NCBI RefSeq assembly: GCF_011753055.1
Contig: NZ_VWWJ01000001.1
Span: forward strand, 1,116,001 to 1,180,000
From: Burkholderia sp. Ax-1719
GTDB lineage: Bacteria; Pseudomonadota; Gammaproteobacteria; Burkholderiales; Burkholderiaceae
Direction of reading: 5' to 3'
Length of the DNA stretch: 64,000 nucleotides
Shown here: positions 17,572 to 26,971 of the stretch, in pieces
How the letters are laid out: the number at the start of each line of letters is the position of its first letter
How positions within the stretch are numbered: position 1 is the stretch's first letter
Notes under the pieces: generated by a model
Told to the model about the DNA's origin: nothing
Database searches by the model: none
What the model saw: only the letters and a program-made list of their open reading frames with translations
Program-made: the position numbers and the translations under genes

Positions 17572-17976
17572 CTACCGCGTTATTTGCAAATCGTACGTAC
17601 TGCCGTTATCGGTTAGGCACGCGCCTGTGCCCTGTTGCGTCCACCCGCTGAAATTAAATACGCATCGTAGGTTGTGCTGGCCGTCAGCGGACTGTGCGAG
17701 GACATTGCCGTTACCAACAACGCTCACGCCGATGGAACCACCGGTCGCTACCTGCCCGCCTCCAAAGGCTGTCCCAAGGGAGAAAGCGCCTCCTTGCACA
17801 TAAACATAGTGGCCGAGGTAGGTTTCGCCGTCCAAGGTGACTGAAACAGACTTGTCTATCTGCTTGGCCGTGCCATGTGCCATCGGCCCCGCTCCGCGCG
17901 GCATCAACGATAGGTCGTAGGTGGCACACCCCTGCAAGGCCAGCACTGCCGCGCAGCATACAACCAGCTTTCTCAT
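17572..17976 (-). CDS. Small lipoprotein with Gly-rich beta-type repeat
   Basis: 134 residues. A lipoprotein signal ends in the lipobox LQGCA (MRKLVVCCAAVLALQGCATY), so the product is probably lipid-anchored in the outer membrane or periplasm. The mature region (VSVTLDGETYLGHYVYVQGG, then FGGGQVATGGSIGVSVVGNG) and the C-terminal LRCVFNFSGWTQQGTGACLTD with two cysteines form a compact beta domain. Family not named; similar small lipoproteins are common in Burkholderiaceae. It is upstream of and on the same strand as the interrupted DUF6650-like gene, 21 bases away, so the two may be cotranscribed. Confidence 0.75.
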   Translation of the reverse strand: MRKLVVCCAAVLALQGCATYDLSLMPRGAGPMAHGTAKQIDKSVSVTLDGETYLGHYVYVQGGAFSLGTAFGGGQVATGGSIGVSVVGNGNVLAQSADGQHNLRCVFNFSGWTQQGTGACLTDNGSTYDLQITR

Positions 17977-18307
17977 TTTGATCCCCGTGTTCGCCTTTGC
18001 GTGGCTGTTGACAACACTATAGAGCGTCGAGGATCGAATCGCGACAGTGGCTGATGTTACCCGTGAGTAGCCGCGCCGAGCGACTGTTCAACTTCTGATA
18101 CCTGCCGCTGCCCCCTAGCGACTCGAGCAATCGCTCTGAGCCACTCACCTGTGGATGCTCGCTCGCCCTTCGATGCCTACTGCATGAGTCAGTATTCGGC
18201 CCTCACGAGTCGTTCGGCAATGTCCAGCTTCGGCGCCCCGATTAGAGAGGGAATTCGACCGAGTACAGCCTGCTACACTGAAATCCTCCCCCTTGTCCTC
18301 TCCTTCC
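17977..18307. other. Intergenic region with one dispersed repeat copy
   Basis: 331 bases between divergent genes, holding both promoters. At 18161-18202 lies a copy of the dispersed repeat whose core here reads GCATGAGTCAGTATTCGGCC; see also 20651-20712, 25047-25096 and 27591-27651. Confidence 0.5.
18161..18202. repeat. Dispersed intergenic repeat, copy 1
   Basis: GCTCGCCC...CGATGC...GCATGAGTCAGTATTCGGCC. The same order of short blocks recurs at 25047-25096 and, more diverged, at 20651-20712 and 27591-27651, always between genes. Confidence 0.5.
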
Positions 18308-18691
18308 ATGAGCGCTCTCGAGCAAAACCGTCCGCTGTCTGCATCGGAGATGTCGCTCGGTCGTTGGATGCTCGAACACGGCGAGCCAAGGGCTCAAGAA
18401 TTTCTTGAACAGCTAGCGCTAGCGGAAGTAACGTCATGGCGCTGCCCCTGCGGCTGTGCACCCATCAATTTCCAGATCAAGGGACAAGAGCTTGCCCCGC
18501 AGGGGGTACAAATCCTCGGCGACTTTATTTTCGGTCCAGACGATGCGCCGGCCGGAATATTCATTTTCGAGAGCGCGGGTCAGCTCAGTGGCATAGAGGT
18601 CGACGGCCTCTCTGGCGACGTGCCCGCTATACTACCCCGCGAAGATGATCTTCGGCCCCTCGGCTCTAGTCGCGGCAAGTCCCGTCACTAG
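18308..18691 (+). CDS. Hypothetical protein with CxCGC motif
   Basis: 127 residues. An N-terminal helix (LGRWMLEHGEPRAQEFLEQL) is followed by RCPCGCAPINFQI, where three closely spaced cysteines could bind a metal or form a disulfide, then a beta-rich part (QILGDFIFGPDDAPAGIFIF). No signal peptide, so cytoplasmic. I know the overall pattern only as a hypothetical family; no function can be given. The basic tail (LGSSRGKSRH) may be altered relative to relatives. Confidence 0.65.
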   Translation: MSALEQNRPLSASEMSLGRWMLEHGEPRAQEFLEQLALAEVTSWRCPCGCAPINFQIKGQELAPQGVQILGDFIFGPDDAPAGIFIFESAGQLSGIEVDGLSGDVPAILPREDDLRPLGSSRGKSRH

Positions 18692-19068
18692 CATGCAGGA
18701 AGGCTTCCTCTACGTCGCGCCGACCGCTCGCCGGTATCGGGTCTCCCCTATGCTATACCACGATCCGTGGCGCACAGAGTCGTGGACTTGCAGCCGCACG
18801 TCAGCGCAATCATGCGAACACATGTGTCGACGTTCGGCGGCGGATTCAACCGGTTGGAGTTTCAGCCTAAATCGCCAACAATCGAGGTAAGTTCGGCCAA
18901 GCAGCGCGAGTCAAGGTCCATCAAACCTAGAGCCTGCGTTGGAAACGCCTACTCGCCGACCGTTCGCGGTGAAAAACAAATTCTCTTGTAGGACCATTCT
19001 GAAAGAGAATGGATCGGAAGCTCGACAAAGCGTGGAAATCAAAACAGGCTGTGTGATAAAGGAAACTA
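18692..19068. other. Intergenic region upstream of the HNH gene
   Basis: 377 bases with no supported gene. GATAAAGGAAAC just before 19069 contains the ribosome binding site of the HNH gene. The promoter is not resolved. Confidence 0.4.
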
Positions 19069-20484
19069 ATGACAGCAAAGACTTGCATCATTTGCGGAGG
19101 CGGAGCGGGCTCGCACGAGCATGTATTCCCCGCAGCGCTAGGCGGCCGCAGAACAAACAAAGGAATCTACTGCACCCCTCATAACAATGGATTTGGTCGT
19201 CACGTTGCCGAGCTTCAGAAGCAACTGTTGATGTTTAACGCCATTTTGAAGGTGCGCCCAGATCGTCATGACGCCCCCAGGGCATTTTCATTCTCGGACA
19301 AGAACGGAGATCATTTTTCGATGCTAGGCCCGAGCATCGAGACTGCAGCACCGCCGTCAATCAATGATTTGGGCCTCTCAAGTGGCGAGACAGCAGCTTT
19401 AAAATTCAACAGCAAAGAGCAATTCGAAGGCTGGAAGGAAACGCAGCGAAAGAATGGTTGGGACGTGCAGGTATCTGGTGATTTTGGGGAACCTCAGCAA
19501 CGTCTCTTTGCGGCTCCTGTCTCGGTGTCGCTGCGCTTTGGAGGCCACGCAGGCCTCCAAGCCGTGGGCTATCTCGCCTTGACGTTTTTCGCGCAGTATT
19601 TCCCCGATGTAGCGCGGAGCGCGGGCTTGGAACCCTTCAAAAATTTTCTGGCCCTAGATTTCTCGAAGGAGGAGGATGAGGCGAAGTGGAAGTCGAATCT
19701 GGTCTGGTGGGACGGACGAAACGCGGATGATGTGGTTGGCAAAGGCCCGTTTAGATTTGGGCACACCATCGTAGTCGGCGTTTCCACTACAAAAAAGCGC
19801 GCCTACGCGTACATCTCATTTTTCTCGTCATTAAACTTCGGTGTCGATCTCGGCCCCGTCGACGACCCGCGCGAACGAATGGTACGCGTTTTCATCGATC
19901 CGAGAGCTGAGAAGGCCCCTGACGATTTGGACGCAGTTGATTCGGATGCGTTCTCTATCGAAGTCGATCCTGCAGCGTCCGACTTGTTGGAAATGATTCA
20001 ATCCGGTACTGCTGAATTGGCGGTCAAAAAATTCTTGCATGAAGTTGGTGCGTGGCACTTCGAGAGTTTTGTCAGCGAACTGGATGAAGAATTGCAGGGT
20101 TGGGCGAAAAGTCACTCGACCGATTCGACGCAGTTCGCAGCGACGCTTGTGCAAAAGCATAGACAACGTGTGCTGAATGTTGTTTCTTTTGTCGCATCCG
20201 GCCTGAAGGTGGAATTCGAGAAAAACGGGAATATACCGACGGCGCTTCCTGAGATGATGGACAAACTCATCGAAGCAGATGACCACCAATCGAACGGACT
20301 TAGCCAACACACGAATGCACTACTCGAATTGTCGAGGAGCGCGATCACCGACGTGATAAAACGGGAGTTGGATTCGAAAAAATGCGACGCTGGAAAAATC
20401 GCAGGCTTGCTAGGCGGTACTCAAGGCGTTACTGTAATTACCCAACAGGTGATACAACCACTTCTGCTGAGCAGCTTGAAATAG
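19069..20484 (+). CDS. HNH endonuclease-like protein, possible defence nuclease
   Basis: 471 residues. The N-terminus is a zinc-stabilised HNH-type finger: C6-x2-C9, EHVFP (Glu17-His18), LGGRRTN, then C35-x2-H38-N39 and FG. This is the pattern of HNH domains annotated HNH_5 or as an HNH endonuclease fused to a long uncharacterised region. The remaining 400 residues contain KEEDEAKWKSNLVWWDG, a helical C-terminus (LEMIQSGTAELAVKKFLHEV) and no membrane segment. AAAGGAAAC supports the start. It is followed by an AlbA_2-STAND gene on the same strand, so it may be part of the same defence locus. Nuclease activity is predicted, target unknown. Confidence 0.72.
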   Translation: MTAKTCIICGGGAGSHEHVFPAALGGRRTNKGIYCTPHNNGFGRHVAELQKQLLMFNAILKVRPDRHDAPRAFSFSDKNGDHFSMLGPSIETAAPPSINDLGLSSGETAALKFNSKEQFEGWKETQRKNGWDVQVSGDFGEPQQRLFAAPVSVSLRFGGHAGLQAVGYLALTFFAQYFPDVARSAGLEPFKNFLALDFSKEEDEAKWKSNLVWWDGRNADDVVGKGPFRFGHTIVVGVSTTKKRAYAYISFFSSLNFGVDLGPVDDPRERMVRVFIDPRAEKAPDDLDAVDSDAFSIEVDPAASDLLEMIQSGTAELAVKKFLHEVGAWHFESFVSELDEELQGWAKSHSTDSTQFAATLVQKHRQRVLNVVSFVASGLKVEFEKNGNIPTALPEMMDKLIEADDHQSNGLSQHTNALLELSRSAITDVIKRELDSKKCDAGKIAGLLGGTQGVTVITQQVIQPLLLSSLK

Positions 20485-21060
20485 TATCGGCGCGTGATCG
20501 TGATCACACGCTTCGATCTGTCGCTGGGCAGGTTAATGGAGTTGCCTGTAGCCGCTATCCATCTGCACTGCGCGCGGCGGCAAGATGGTCAGGTATGCAT
20601 CGAACGGCCGCTTTGTCTTGACAAGAGCGTCCGTTCAGGTCCGTACTGAGCCGCTCGCCAGCAGATGCTAGCTCGGCCGCCGATTTGAAGTACATGAGTC
20701 ACTAATCGGCCAATAGTTGCCGTTCGCGCAACTCTTAAAGCCGCCGTCCTAAGGGCTGCTTCACTTCGAAAGCTGCCGGATGCGCGACGGAAGTAATGGC
20801 CTCAACCGACGCTCAAGGGCGAGCTATGGTTGGTCGGGCGCAACGCCTTCCGGCCGCACTGAACAATGACGTTGTCGCACGTTCGGTAGTCGCGTTCTTC
20901 AGTGGCGCAAGGCTGTGTTTACGTTTCTCGATACGAAACGCAGGAGCTGTCCGTCCACGCCGACAAATATCATACAATTGTGCACAAACACGCAGCGCCC
21001 CGAGCGCGAACGCCAGAATTGCGCTGCTCGGTCTCAGGTCGAACTTCTCTTGAAAGAAAA
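20485..21060. other. Intergenic region with a dispersed repeat copy
   Basis: 576 bases. A diverged copy of the dispersed repeat (core ACATGAGTCACTAATCGGCC) lies at 20651-20712. The frame of the following gene is open back to 20902, but AlbA_2-type proteins start near the ATG at 21061 and the upstream 53 residues are Arg/Cys-rich and atypical. Confidence 0.5.
20651..20712. repeat. Dispersed intergenic repeat, copy 2
   Basis: CCGCTCGCCAG...GATGC...ACATGAGTCACTAATCGGCC, diverged from the copies at 18161 and 25047 but with the same block order. Confidence 0.4.
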
Positions 21061-23679
21061 ATGGCTACGGCAAACGAGAGCGTCTTCGCGCATAAAGCGC
21101 GACTGTATGGATTTGTGCGGTGCGGGCAGTTGGACGAGGAAGTCCTCCGCGCTCTTCTTCCAAATGGCGAGCCCTTAGAATACGAGCGTCAACTTTGGGA
21201 CTACAAGCTGAAGCTTCCGAGCTTGCCATCATCACGCAAGCCAACCGCAGAAGAACTTGCGGAATTTAACGGTGCAATGGCGGAAGTTATGAAGGACGTC
21301 GCCGCCTTTTACAACTCGTTCGGCGGTTACATCGTCGCTGGCGTCCGGAACTCACCGCGTGATATTGTGGGCTTCTCAGACGGATTCGATTGCGATGAGC
21401 TGAACAAGCGTTTTCTTGCTGTGACGGGGCAACAGGTCGAATGTTGCTTCAGAACCTTCACCACACGCGAGACCGCTGATAAGGCAATCGGCATTTTATT
21501 TATACCACAGCGAGGCTACGAGAAGCTTCCGGCTCAATTCGGTAAGGATGCTCCCCAGAAGCCGAGCGGAAAACGGCCTTATGGCAAAGGGGACATCTAC
21601 TTCAGGTTCGCGGATCAGTGCATTCGTGCGGAGTCGTCCGAACACTTTGCATTTCTGTTTGCACCGGGTAAGCGTGCTATTCAACATATAGCCATCGCGC
21701 AAACGCCTGTACCAGTCATGGCCTCGAACCTCGCAGATCGCGACCCGGGCTTCATTGAATTTGTTGGTCGTGAAGACTATCTCGCCTCTCTTTGGAAATG
21801 GTTCCTAGACAAATACAACTCCGTCAAACTGCTGGCTGGCATCGGGGGAGTAGGAAAAACCACGCTGGCGCACGAGTTTTGTGACCAAGTCGCGAGCGCT
21901 TCTCCATTTGGGTTTCACCGAATAATTTGGCTCAGCGCGAAGCGCCAGTTTTATACTGCGGTGAACGGTCAATACGTTCCATCAAGTCGGGTGGATTTCG
22001 CGGACGTCGAAGATGTGCTGCGAACCATTTGTTTGGAGCTAGGCGCTTTGGAGGAAGATGTGCCGTTGGATGCAGGACGCGAGGCGCTCATGGATCGCGC
22101 GATAGAAGCACTCCGCATCTTGCCAGCCTTGGTGGTGGTGGATGATATTGACTCGCTTGAACCTGACCTGCAGCAAGATCTCTTTCATACGCTTATTTCC
22201 GTGTTCGCTCATACGGCAGGGAAATCGGTTGTTGGGTCTCGGGCGGTATTGACCGCTCGACTCGATCTTGGCGCGGCGCCGGGCCAAGTTTTGCGTGTGA
22301 AGGGCCTCGATCTTGACGATTTCTGCGACTTCGTCGAAATCACGAGTGCTGCCCTCAGTCTTCCGGCGGTGGTTGAGCGGAACTCCAAACAGATCAAACG
22401 GTTCCACGAAGTCACAGAGGGATCGCCCACGTTTGCGTCGTCTGTTCTGCGGCTGGTGTCGCTGGGCGAGACGTTGGACCAGGCGCTAACCAAGTGGAAA
22501 GGTGCTGATGGCGAAGACGTCCGCCGTTTTGCGTTTGATCGGGAACTCGATCAACTTCCCGATTCCACACGGAATGTGCTTTTTGCCTTGTGCGTACTGA
22601 CCCAAAGCACGCTTGCCGAACTCAGCACGGTGCTATCACGTAGCGTGCAACAGGTCCGCGACGATTTCGCGGAGCTTCGAAAGTACCATCTGCTGTCGCA
22701 TGCCGACGTGAATCTTCCTGGCGGGGCGCTCGTGACCATCCCTGGAAGTATTCGGATGATGCGGGACTTATTGAGGCTTAAGGTTCGAAATCCGAAAAAA
22801 ATCGAGGCGGACTGTGTCCGCGCCCGGAAAGCCGCGCCAGTCGTGCGATCTGATTTGGGTCCCGAAATTCGCCGGGTGACAGACTTATGGAATCAGGGTC
22901 AGTCAACTGACGCACTCGACGTTGCGGAACTCCTCGACCGAAAATACGAGAACAGGGACATCAAGTGCCTGTTAGGTCGGGCATATCAAATGACAGCGCC
23001 CCCTGACTTCAAGAAGAGCGAGATCGCGCTTCGCAAAGCACATGAGCTTGGTTGTCAGCGCGCGGAGCTCTTGCCGCTCTGGGTCACGGCGAAGTCGGAA
23101 CTCGGAGATTGGATAGGTCTTCTTGAAATTACTAAGTACACCGAGTCCAAGATTCCTGTCACTGATATCCTGCTTGGCCGTGCAGATGCATACCAACAAC
23201 TCGCCGAAATGGATAGACGAGCCGGGAATCTGAGAAGCGCTGCACAGCGGTATGCTGAAGGTGGTCGAGAGATTGACGATGTCCTCAAGCGCAGCAGAGC
23301 CGCGCGCCAATCCCTCCAGTTGAAGCAATTTAGAAGAGAGTTTTTGATTTCGCATGTCGAGTTGATTGAACGTACGACAGCAGATGCCAACGACTACTTG
23401 GACGTGTGGTTGGCGGCAGTCTTGTGTTATGACTGCTTCGTTCGATCGCCGCGCATTATTCGCCTTGGTGCGGGTCGGCTCTCCGAATGGTGGGCAGCGG
23501 TCGAGAGACGAGATTCATCGTCGGCAAAGTCTCAACGCGTACTTGAGATTCAACTCAAAAGGCTCAGGGATATTATCGTCGGTTTGCGCGCTGCGGATTC
23601 TACGGATGCGACCATGATGGAGGAATTGGAGAGCATCGCAAGTGACCTGGATCGTCGTGCAGCCTTGTACTATCAGTAG
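21061..23679 (+). CDS. AlbA_2/Schlafen-like domain fused to STAND NTPase and helical repeats (Avs-like)
   Basis: 872 residues in three parts. Residues about 40-190 resemble the Schlafen AlbA_2 (divergent AAA_4) fold: WDYKLKLP, then VMKDVAAFYNSFGGYIVAGV and VGF. Residues about 240-520 are a STAND/NB-ARC-type NTPase: FVGREDYLASLW, Walker A GIGGVGKTTL (Lys266), Walker B LVVVDDID (357-364), GSRAVLTAR as sensor-like strand. The C-terminal 350 residues are helical TPR-like repeats (FKKSEIALRKAHELGCQRAE) that would sense a ligand. STAND proteins with an N-terminal effector and repeat sensor form the Avs/NLR-like anti-phage class; here the effector would be AlbA_2, a nucleic-acid-binding fold with RNase activity in some Schlafens. 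The HNH gene lies 576 bases upstream on the same strand. Confidence 0.78.
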   Translation: MATANESVFAHKARLYGFVRCGQLDEEVLRALLPNGEPLEYERQLWDYKLKLPSLPSSRKPTAEELAEFNGAMAEVMKDVAAFYNSFGGYIVAGVRNSPRDIVGFSDGFDCDELNKRFLAVTGQQVECCFRTFTTRETADKAIGILFIPQRGYEKLPAQFGKDAPQKPSGKRPYGKGDIYFRFADQCIRAESSEHFAFLFAPGKRAIQHIAIAQTPVPVMASNLADRDPGFIEFVGREDYLASLWKWFLDKYNSVKLLAGIGGVGKTTLAHEFCDQVASASPFGFHRIIWLSAKRQFYTAVNGQYVPSSRVDFADVEDVLRTICLELGALEEDVPLDAGREALMDRAIEALRILPALVVVDDIDSLEPDLQQDLFHTLISVFAHTAGKSVVGSRAVLTARLDLGAAPGQVLRVKGLDLDDFCDFVEITSAALSLPAVVERNSKQIKRFHEVTEGSPTFASSVLRLVSLGETLDQALTKWKGADGEDVRRFAFDRELDQLPDSTRNVLFALCVLTQSTLAELSTVLSRSVQQVRDDFAELRKYHLLSHADVNLPGGALVTIPGSIRMMRDLLRLKVRNPKKIEADCVRARKAAPVVRSDLGPEIRRVTDLWNQGQSTDALDVAELLDRKYENRDIKCLLGRAYQMTAPPDFKKSEIALRKAHELGCQRAELLPLWVTAKSELGDWIGLLEITKYTESKIPVTDILLGRADAYQQLAEMDRRAGNLRSAAQRYAEGGREIDDVLKRSRAARQSLQLKQFRREFLISHVELIERTTADANDYLDVWLAAVLCYDCFVRSPRIIRLGAGRLSEWWAAVERRDSSSAKSQRVLEIQLKRLRDIIVGLRAADSTDATMMEELESIASDLDRRAALYYQ

Positions 23680-24144
23680 GCACGAAGTTTAGACTTGTTG
23701 CGTAATCACAAGGGAATCGACGAAATGTTCGGATGCAATCGCCGCCTTCGTCTAATTCCCTTGGACTGGGTCGAGGTATTTGTCGCGTAAATACGCATTC
23801 GCGCGCAGTGACACCGGACATTGAAAGTTGACGAGATGCGAACGTCGGGATGGGAATCCGCAGTCGCCTTACAGGTTGCAATGTCTGAACGTCGGGTATG
23901 GCCAATTAAATCTTCCCGTGACTGAAGGTACGGAATGGCCGTTCTGCTCCTGAACGCGCCCTTGGAACCTAAGCGGCTCGACCGGCAGCAACGGGTCGCC
24001 TTATGCCCTCGGCATGAGAGTCCATACCCGCTGCGATCGTCACGCTTTGTCGTCGGGCGCTAGCCGGCCACTTGGGGACATTCGACGTGTCGGCGTAATT
24101 CGTCGACAATCCAGACGCACAAACGCAACCATGGGGGAAGGCTC
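23680..24144. other. Intergenic region
   Basis: 465 bases; no supported gene. GGGGGAAGG just before 24145 is the ribosome binding site of the next gene. Confidence 0.4.
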
Positions 24145-24429
24145 ATGCGACAAGAAATCACTCTTAACGTTCGGTGCGATATTTCCGAGCAAGAGTGGGC
24201 CAAGGTTGAAGCCGTCTATAGATCGATGGATGGGTGGATCGAGGATAAGCACGGTCCGGCTTGGTATGGGCGGAAGGGCGACGCCAAATTCATTGGGGCC
24301 TCAGTCGAGCCCGGTGGCATACAGTTCTGCGGTGAACTCGAAACACCTATATGGATTGGGTGGCTTACCGTTCTGTGTGCCAGGCTCAGTCTCGCCCTCG
24401 GTCGCGAGGTGCATGATGCTGAACTGTAG
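24145..24429 (+). CDS. Small hypothetical protein
   Basis: 94 residues with a strong ribosome binding site (GGGGGAAGG). Sequence MRQEITLNVRCDISEQEWAK, then VYRSMDGWIEDKHGPAWYGR and ASVEPGGIQFCGEL. Alternating beta and alpha segments suggest a small globular cytoplasmic domain. Not recognised; similar short proteins are scattered in accessory regions of Burkholderia-type genomes. Confidence 0.65.
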   Translation: MRQEITLNVRCDISEQEWAKVEAVYRSMDGWIEDKHGPAWYGRKGDAKFIGASVEPGGIQFCGELETPIWIGWLTVLCARLSLALGREVHDAEL

Positions 24430-24605
24430 ATCGGCCGTTCATTTGTTTGCGTTTGAACGGCTGCTTTTCGGAAATCCGATAGAACCGTACGGGTCGTGCT
24501 CTGTCGGTCACCCTACTCTAGTGCCGCGTTAGCTCGTGCAATGTGCATCAGGACGTAGCCGCGATAAATATCACGAAATCTATGTACTTTTGACAGGGCG
24601 CAACG

Positions 24606-24947
24606 GTGAAGAAACACACACCCCATGAGGAATATGTGCGGTCAGTTCGCCAACAGGCCGCTTTAGTAGCGCAGGCGATGCTCGACGAGCGGTTGAGCTT
24701 CTTAATCGGTTCACGACAACTGGCCGGATTGCGCTATGAGACCGATATCACTGACGACGATGCAGATTTTTTGATTTTCGTGGCTATCGATTCAGAAACC
24801 GATGCATTCCCGCTTGGTTCAGTTCGAGAGCACTGGGATCCGCTTGCTCTAGCAAAGCTTGAACCGAAGATCAAAGAGGCTGAATTGTGGGCTTCTAGCG
24901 TAGGAGCCGATGCGTGTAGGTCGTTGATTGCGAGGTTTGCCGAGTAG
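24606..24947 (+). CDS. Small hypothetical protein (conserved helical type)
   Basis: 113 residues from a GTG start (AGGGCG upstream). A long first helix (RSVRQQAALVAQAMLDERLS) is followed by GSRQLAGLRYETDITDDDAD and FLIFVAIDSETDAFPLGSVR, then EHWDPLALAKLEPKI. The layout resembles small conserved proteins annotated as DUF2489-like or immunity-like, but I cannot name the family firmly. Cytoplasmic, function unknown. Confidence 0.6.
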   Translation: MKKHTPHEEYVRSVRQQAALVAQAMLDERLSFLIGSRQLAGLRYETDITDDDADFLIFVAIDSETDAFPLGSVREHWDPLALAKLEPKIKEAELWASSVGADACRSLIARFAE

Positions 24948-25046
24948 CTACAAATCTCGCGAAGGACCGTTTTGGGGTTGCGAAAGACCATGGACGTGCA
25001 CCAGAAACGACCGGCCGCGACGGCTCGCTCTGGGCCACACAGCTGT

Positions 25047-25096
25047 GGCCGCTCGCCCGCCCGTCGATGCAAAAGGCATGAGTCAGTGGCCGGCCA
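25047..25096. repeat. Dispersed intergenic repeat, copy 3
   Basis: GGCCGCTCGCCC...CGATGC...GCATGAGTCAGTGGCCGGCC. This is the clearest match to copy 1 at 18161, sharing GCTCGCCC, CGATGC and the ATGAGTCAGT core. Confidence 0.5.
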
Positions 25097-25154
25097 GGAA
25101 GAGACGTTCGACGCAGCGACACGAATCGTCGACACCTACGCAACTCCAATTTCA

Positions 25155-25352
25155 TCAATTACCCGGTGGACCATCCATTTTAGGGTTCCTGTGAGGAACC
25201 TTGGGACGCCCCTGATCCGCTTGATCGGGAACAGGAGCCGTTGACGTAGCGGATTGTTTCGCCGCGCTGGGCGTTATATTGGAAACCGGCATGGAAGCGG
25301 TCGTGCACCCCGCAAGGACAAACAAAAAAGCCGGTAGGGTATTCTTTGTCAT
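25155..25352 (-). CDS. Small lipoprotein
   Basis: 65 residues. The signal MTKNTLPAFLFVLAGCTTAS has a good lipobox (LAGC), and the short mature part is rich in Ser, Ala, Pro and Thr (ITPSAAKQSATSTAPVPDQA). Probably a lipid-anchored surface or periplasmic peptide of unknown role. The shortness and lack of conserved motif leave some doubt that it is a real gene. Confidence 0.55.
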   Translation of the reverse strand: MTKNTLPAFLFVLAGCTTASMPVSNITPSAAKQSATSTAPVPDQADQGRPKVPHRNPKMDGPPGN

Positions 25353-25665
25353 CGTTCGCCTCCGGAAACGAGGTTACATTTTACGAGAGACTACCAGCCG
25401 GAAGCATACGGCTCAGCAATGACGCGAAGACGTGCCTCCTTGCGTTGCACTCGCGTCGAGCCGTTCATGGCCTTTGGTTCGTGGTCGGCGTGGTGCTGCC
25501 AACAAGAGACAGGGTACGCGGCTGGCTGTTTCGTCGACAATCGAGGATGTCGTCGACGAGCAGCGAGGACATAAGAAGTGCAAGAGACTTTATTCTTCGA
25601 CACAAAAATGCGCCACGCATCGTTGCCAACGTCGCCATCGAAGTGACTAATCGTCCGAGCCCCGT
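25353..25665. other. Intergenic region between divergent genes
   Basis: 313 bases; frames on both strands are open but carry no recognisable protein features. Promoters for the lipoprotein and the membrane protein must lie here. Confidence 0.35.
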
Positions 25666-26082
25666 ATGAATACAATGAAGCCGAAACGGCCAATTCTCGT
25701 CTGGGTTGTATTTCTTTACTATCTGATAACCGTCGTGCCTGCCGCCGTTGGACTGCTTTTCGTTTGGCACTCGGCGTCTTATTCTGCGCAGGCACGCACA
25801 GTCATCAATTCGATGCCGCCGCTATTCTGGACACTTCTCGGGCTGACCATGGCATTGCAACTGGGTGGAGCGATCGCATTGCTCAGACTGCGACGTATCG
25901 CGCTCCCTCTGTTTGCTGGAGGCCTCTTCGTTACCATCCTTCAGTGGACAATGCTACACAATGAGTACGCGTTCTCAGGAGCCGGCAGCCAAGGTACGTA
26001 CATGGGGCTATTTGGTCTGGCAACCGAATTTCTTGTGTGTGCGTATGCGTGGCGTCTTCGGTCTCGTTCTGTGCTCACCTGA
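25666..26082 (+). CDS. Integral membrane protein, unknown function
   Basis: 138 residues with four hydrophobic helices: WVVFLYYLITVVPAAVGLLF, then LFWTLLGLTMALQLGGAIAL, IALPLFAGGLFVTILQWTML and GLFGLATEFLVCAYAWRLRS. The basic loops place the N-terminus inside. It matches small inner-membrane proteins annotated as hypothetical. An internal ATG at 25675 could also be the start. No partner gene is obvious. Confidence 0.7.
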   Translation: MNTMKPKRPILVWVVFLYYLITVVPAAVGLLFVWHSASYSAQARTVINSMPPLFWTLLGLTMALQLGGAIALLRLRRIALPLFAGGLFVTILQWTMLHNEYAFSGAGSQGTYMGLFGLATEFLVCAYAWRLRSRSVLT

Positions 26083-26333
26083 ATCGCAAGCGTTGAGAAT
26101 TGTCGAATGTAAATGCCCCGAAAGGCCATCATCGCGATACAGCGGACGTTTCTTTCGTGGGACGCAGAGCGGCCAAAAAGAGACTGTCGACTGAAGGTCC
26201 TGAATCGTCGACAAACAGATGCGGCGGATCAACATGCCCCTCACATCGGGGTGCCGTGACTTAACTCGCTGTGTTTCGCTAAGATGACTGAGATTGAGCG
26301 GCAATGGTGCCGTGACCGGGAAATCACATTGAC

Positions 26334-26888
26334 ATGAAGTTGTTGGCCATTTCGGGTAGCGCGCGCCGCGAATCCACAAATACTGCGTTTTTAATGGCGA
26401 TGAGGGATTTCCTGCCAACTGGCGTTGAGCTATCTGTCTTCGCCCGACTGGATGCCCTGCCGGTTTTCTCACCCGACGCTGAGGGAGTAAATACACCTTT
26501 ACCGGTAGCCGAATTCTTGGAGCTTGTATCAAGCGCCGATGGAATCATCATTTCCAGCCCCGAATATGTCAGAGCGATCCCCGGAGGCCTCAAGAATGCA
26601 ATCGATTGGCTCGTTTCTCGTTTTGAAGTCATCGGCAAACCCATTGCAATAGCACATGCGTCTCATCGTGGCGACGATATGCTGGCTTCTCTGCGGCTCG
26701 TTCTCTCCACAATCAGTACCGGCTTCCTTGAATCCGCCTTTCTGCGCGCTCCCCTTATCGGAAAATCCCCAGCGGAAATCATGACGCTGCTGCGATCACC
26801 TTACTATGAATCTGAGGTATCCGCGTTTCTAGCCGACTTCGCGGCATCTATTCGCTTGACGCAGGGACAGGCGCTACTCGACACGTAG
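26334..26888 (+). CDS. NADPH-dependent FMN reductase family protein
   Basis: 184 residues of the flavodoxin-like fold. MKLLAISGSARRESTNTAFL is the phosphate-binding loop for FMN (GSxRxxSxN), and SSADGIIISSPEYVRAIPGG with LKNAIDWL is the second family signature (SPEYxxxxPGxLKNAxDW). These enzymes reduce FMN, azo dyes, quinones or chromate with NAD(P)H in the cytoplasm. It stands alone and is convergent with the acetyltransferase gene. Confidence 0.88.
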   Translation: MKLLAISGSARRESTNTAFLMAMRDFLPTGVELSVFARLDALPVFSPDAEGVNTPLPVAEFLELVSSADGIIISSPEYVRAIPGGLKNAIDWLVSRFEVIGKPIAIAHASHRGDDMLASLRLVLSTISTGFLESAFLRAPLIGKSPAEIMTLLRSPYYESEVSAFLADFAASIRLTQGQALLDT

Positions 26889-26971
26889 CGTCTCCTTTCG
26901 AATGGCCGCTATCGTCCGGGGCCACTGGCTGCTTCGGGTGAACTTCGGCCAGTTCGACCCATTCCACGTCG

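Noticed and set aside
17228..17803. 191-codon open frame on the plus strand
   Set aside because: Runs opposite to the interrupted DUF6650-like gene and the lipoprotein gene, both of which have clear family features.
24586..24599. TGTACTTTTGACAG sequence resembling the repeats at 58 kb
   Set aside because: Only one copy, with an extra base in the middle and no CAGAA; probably chance.
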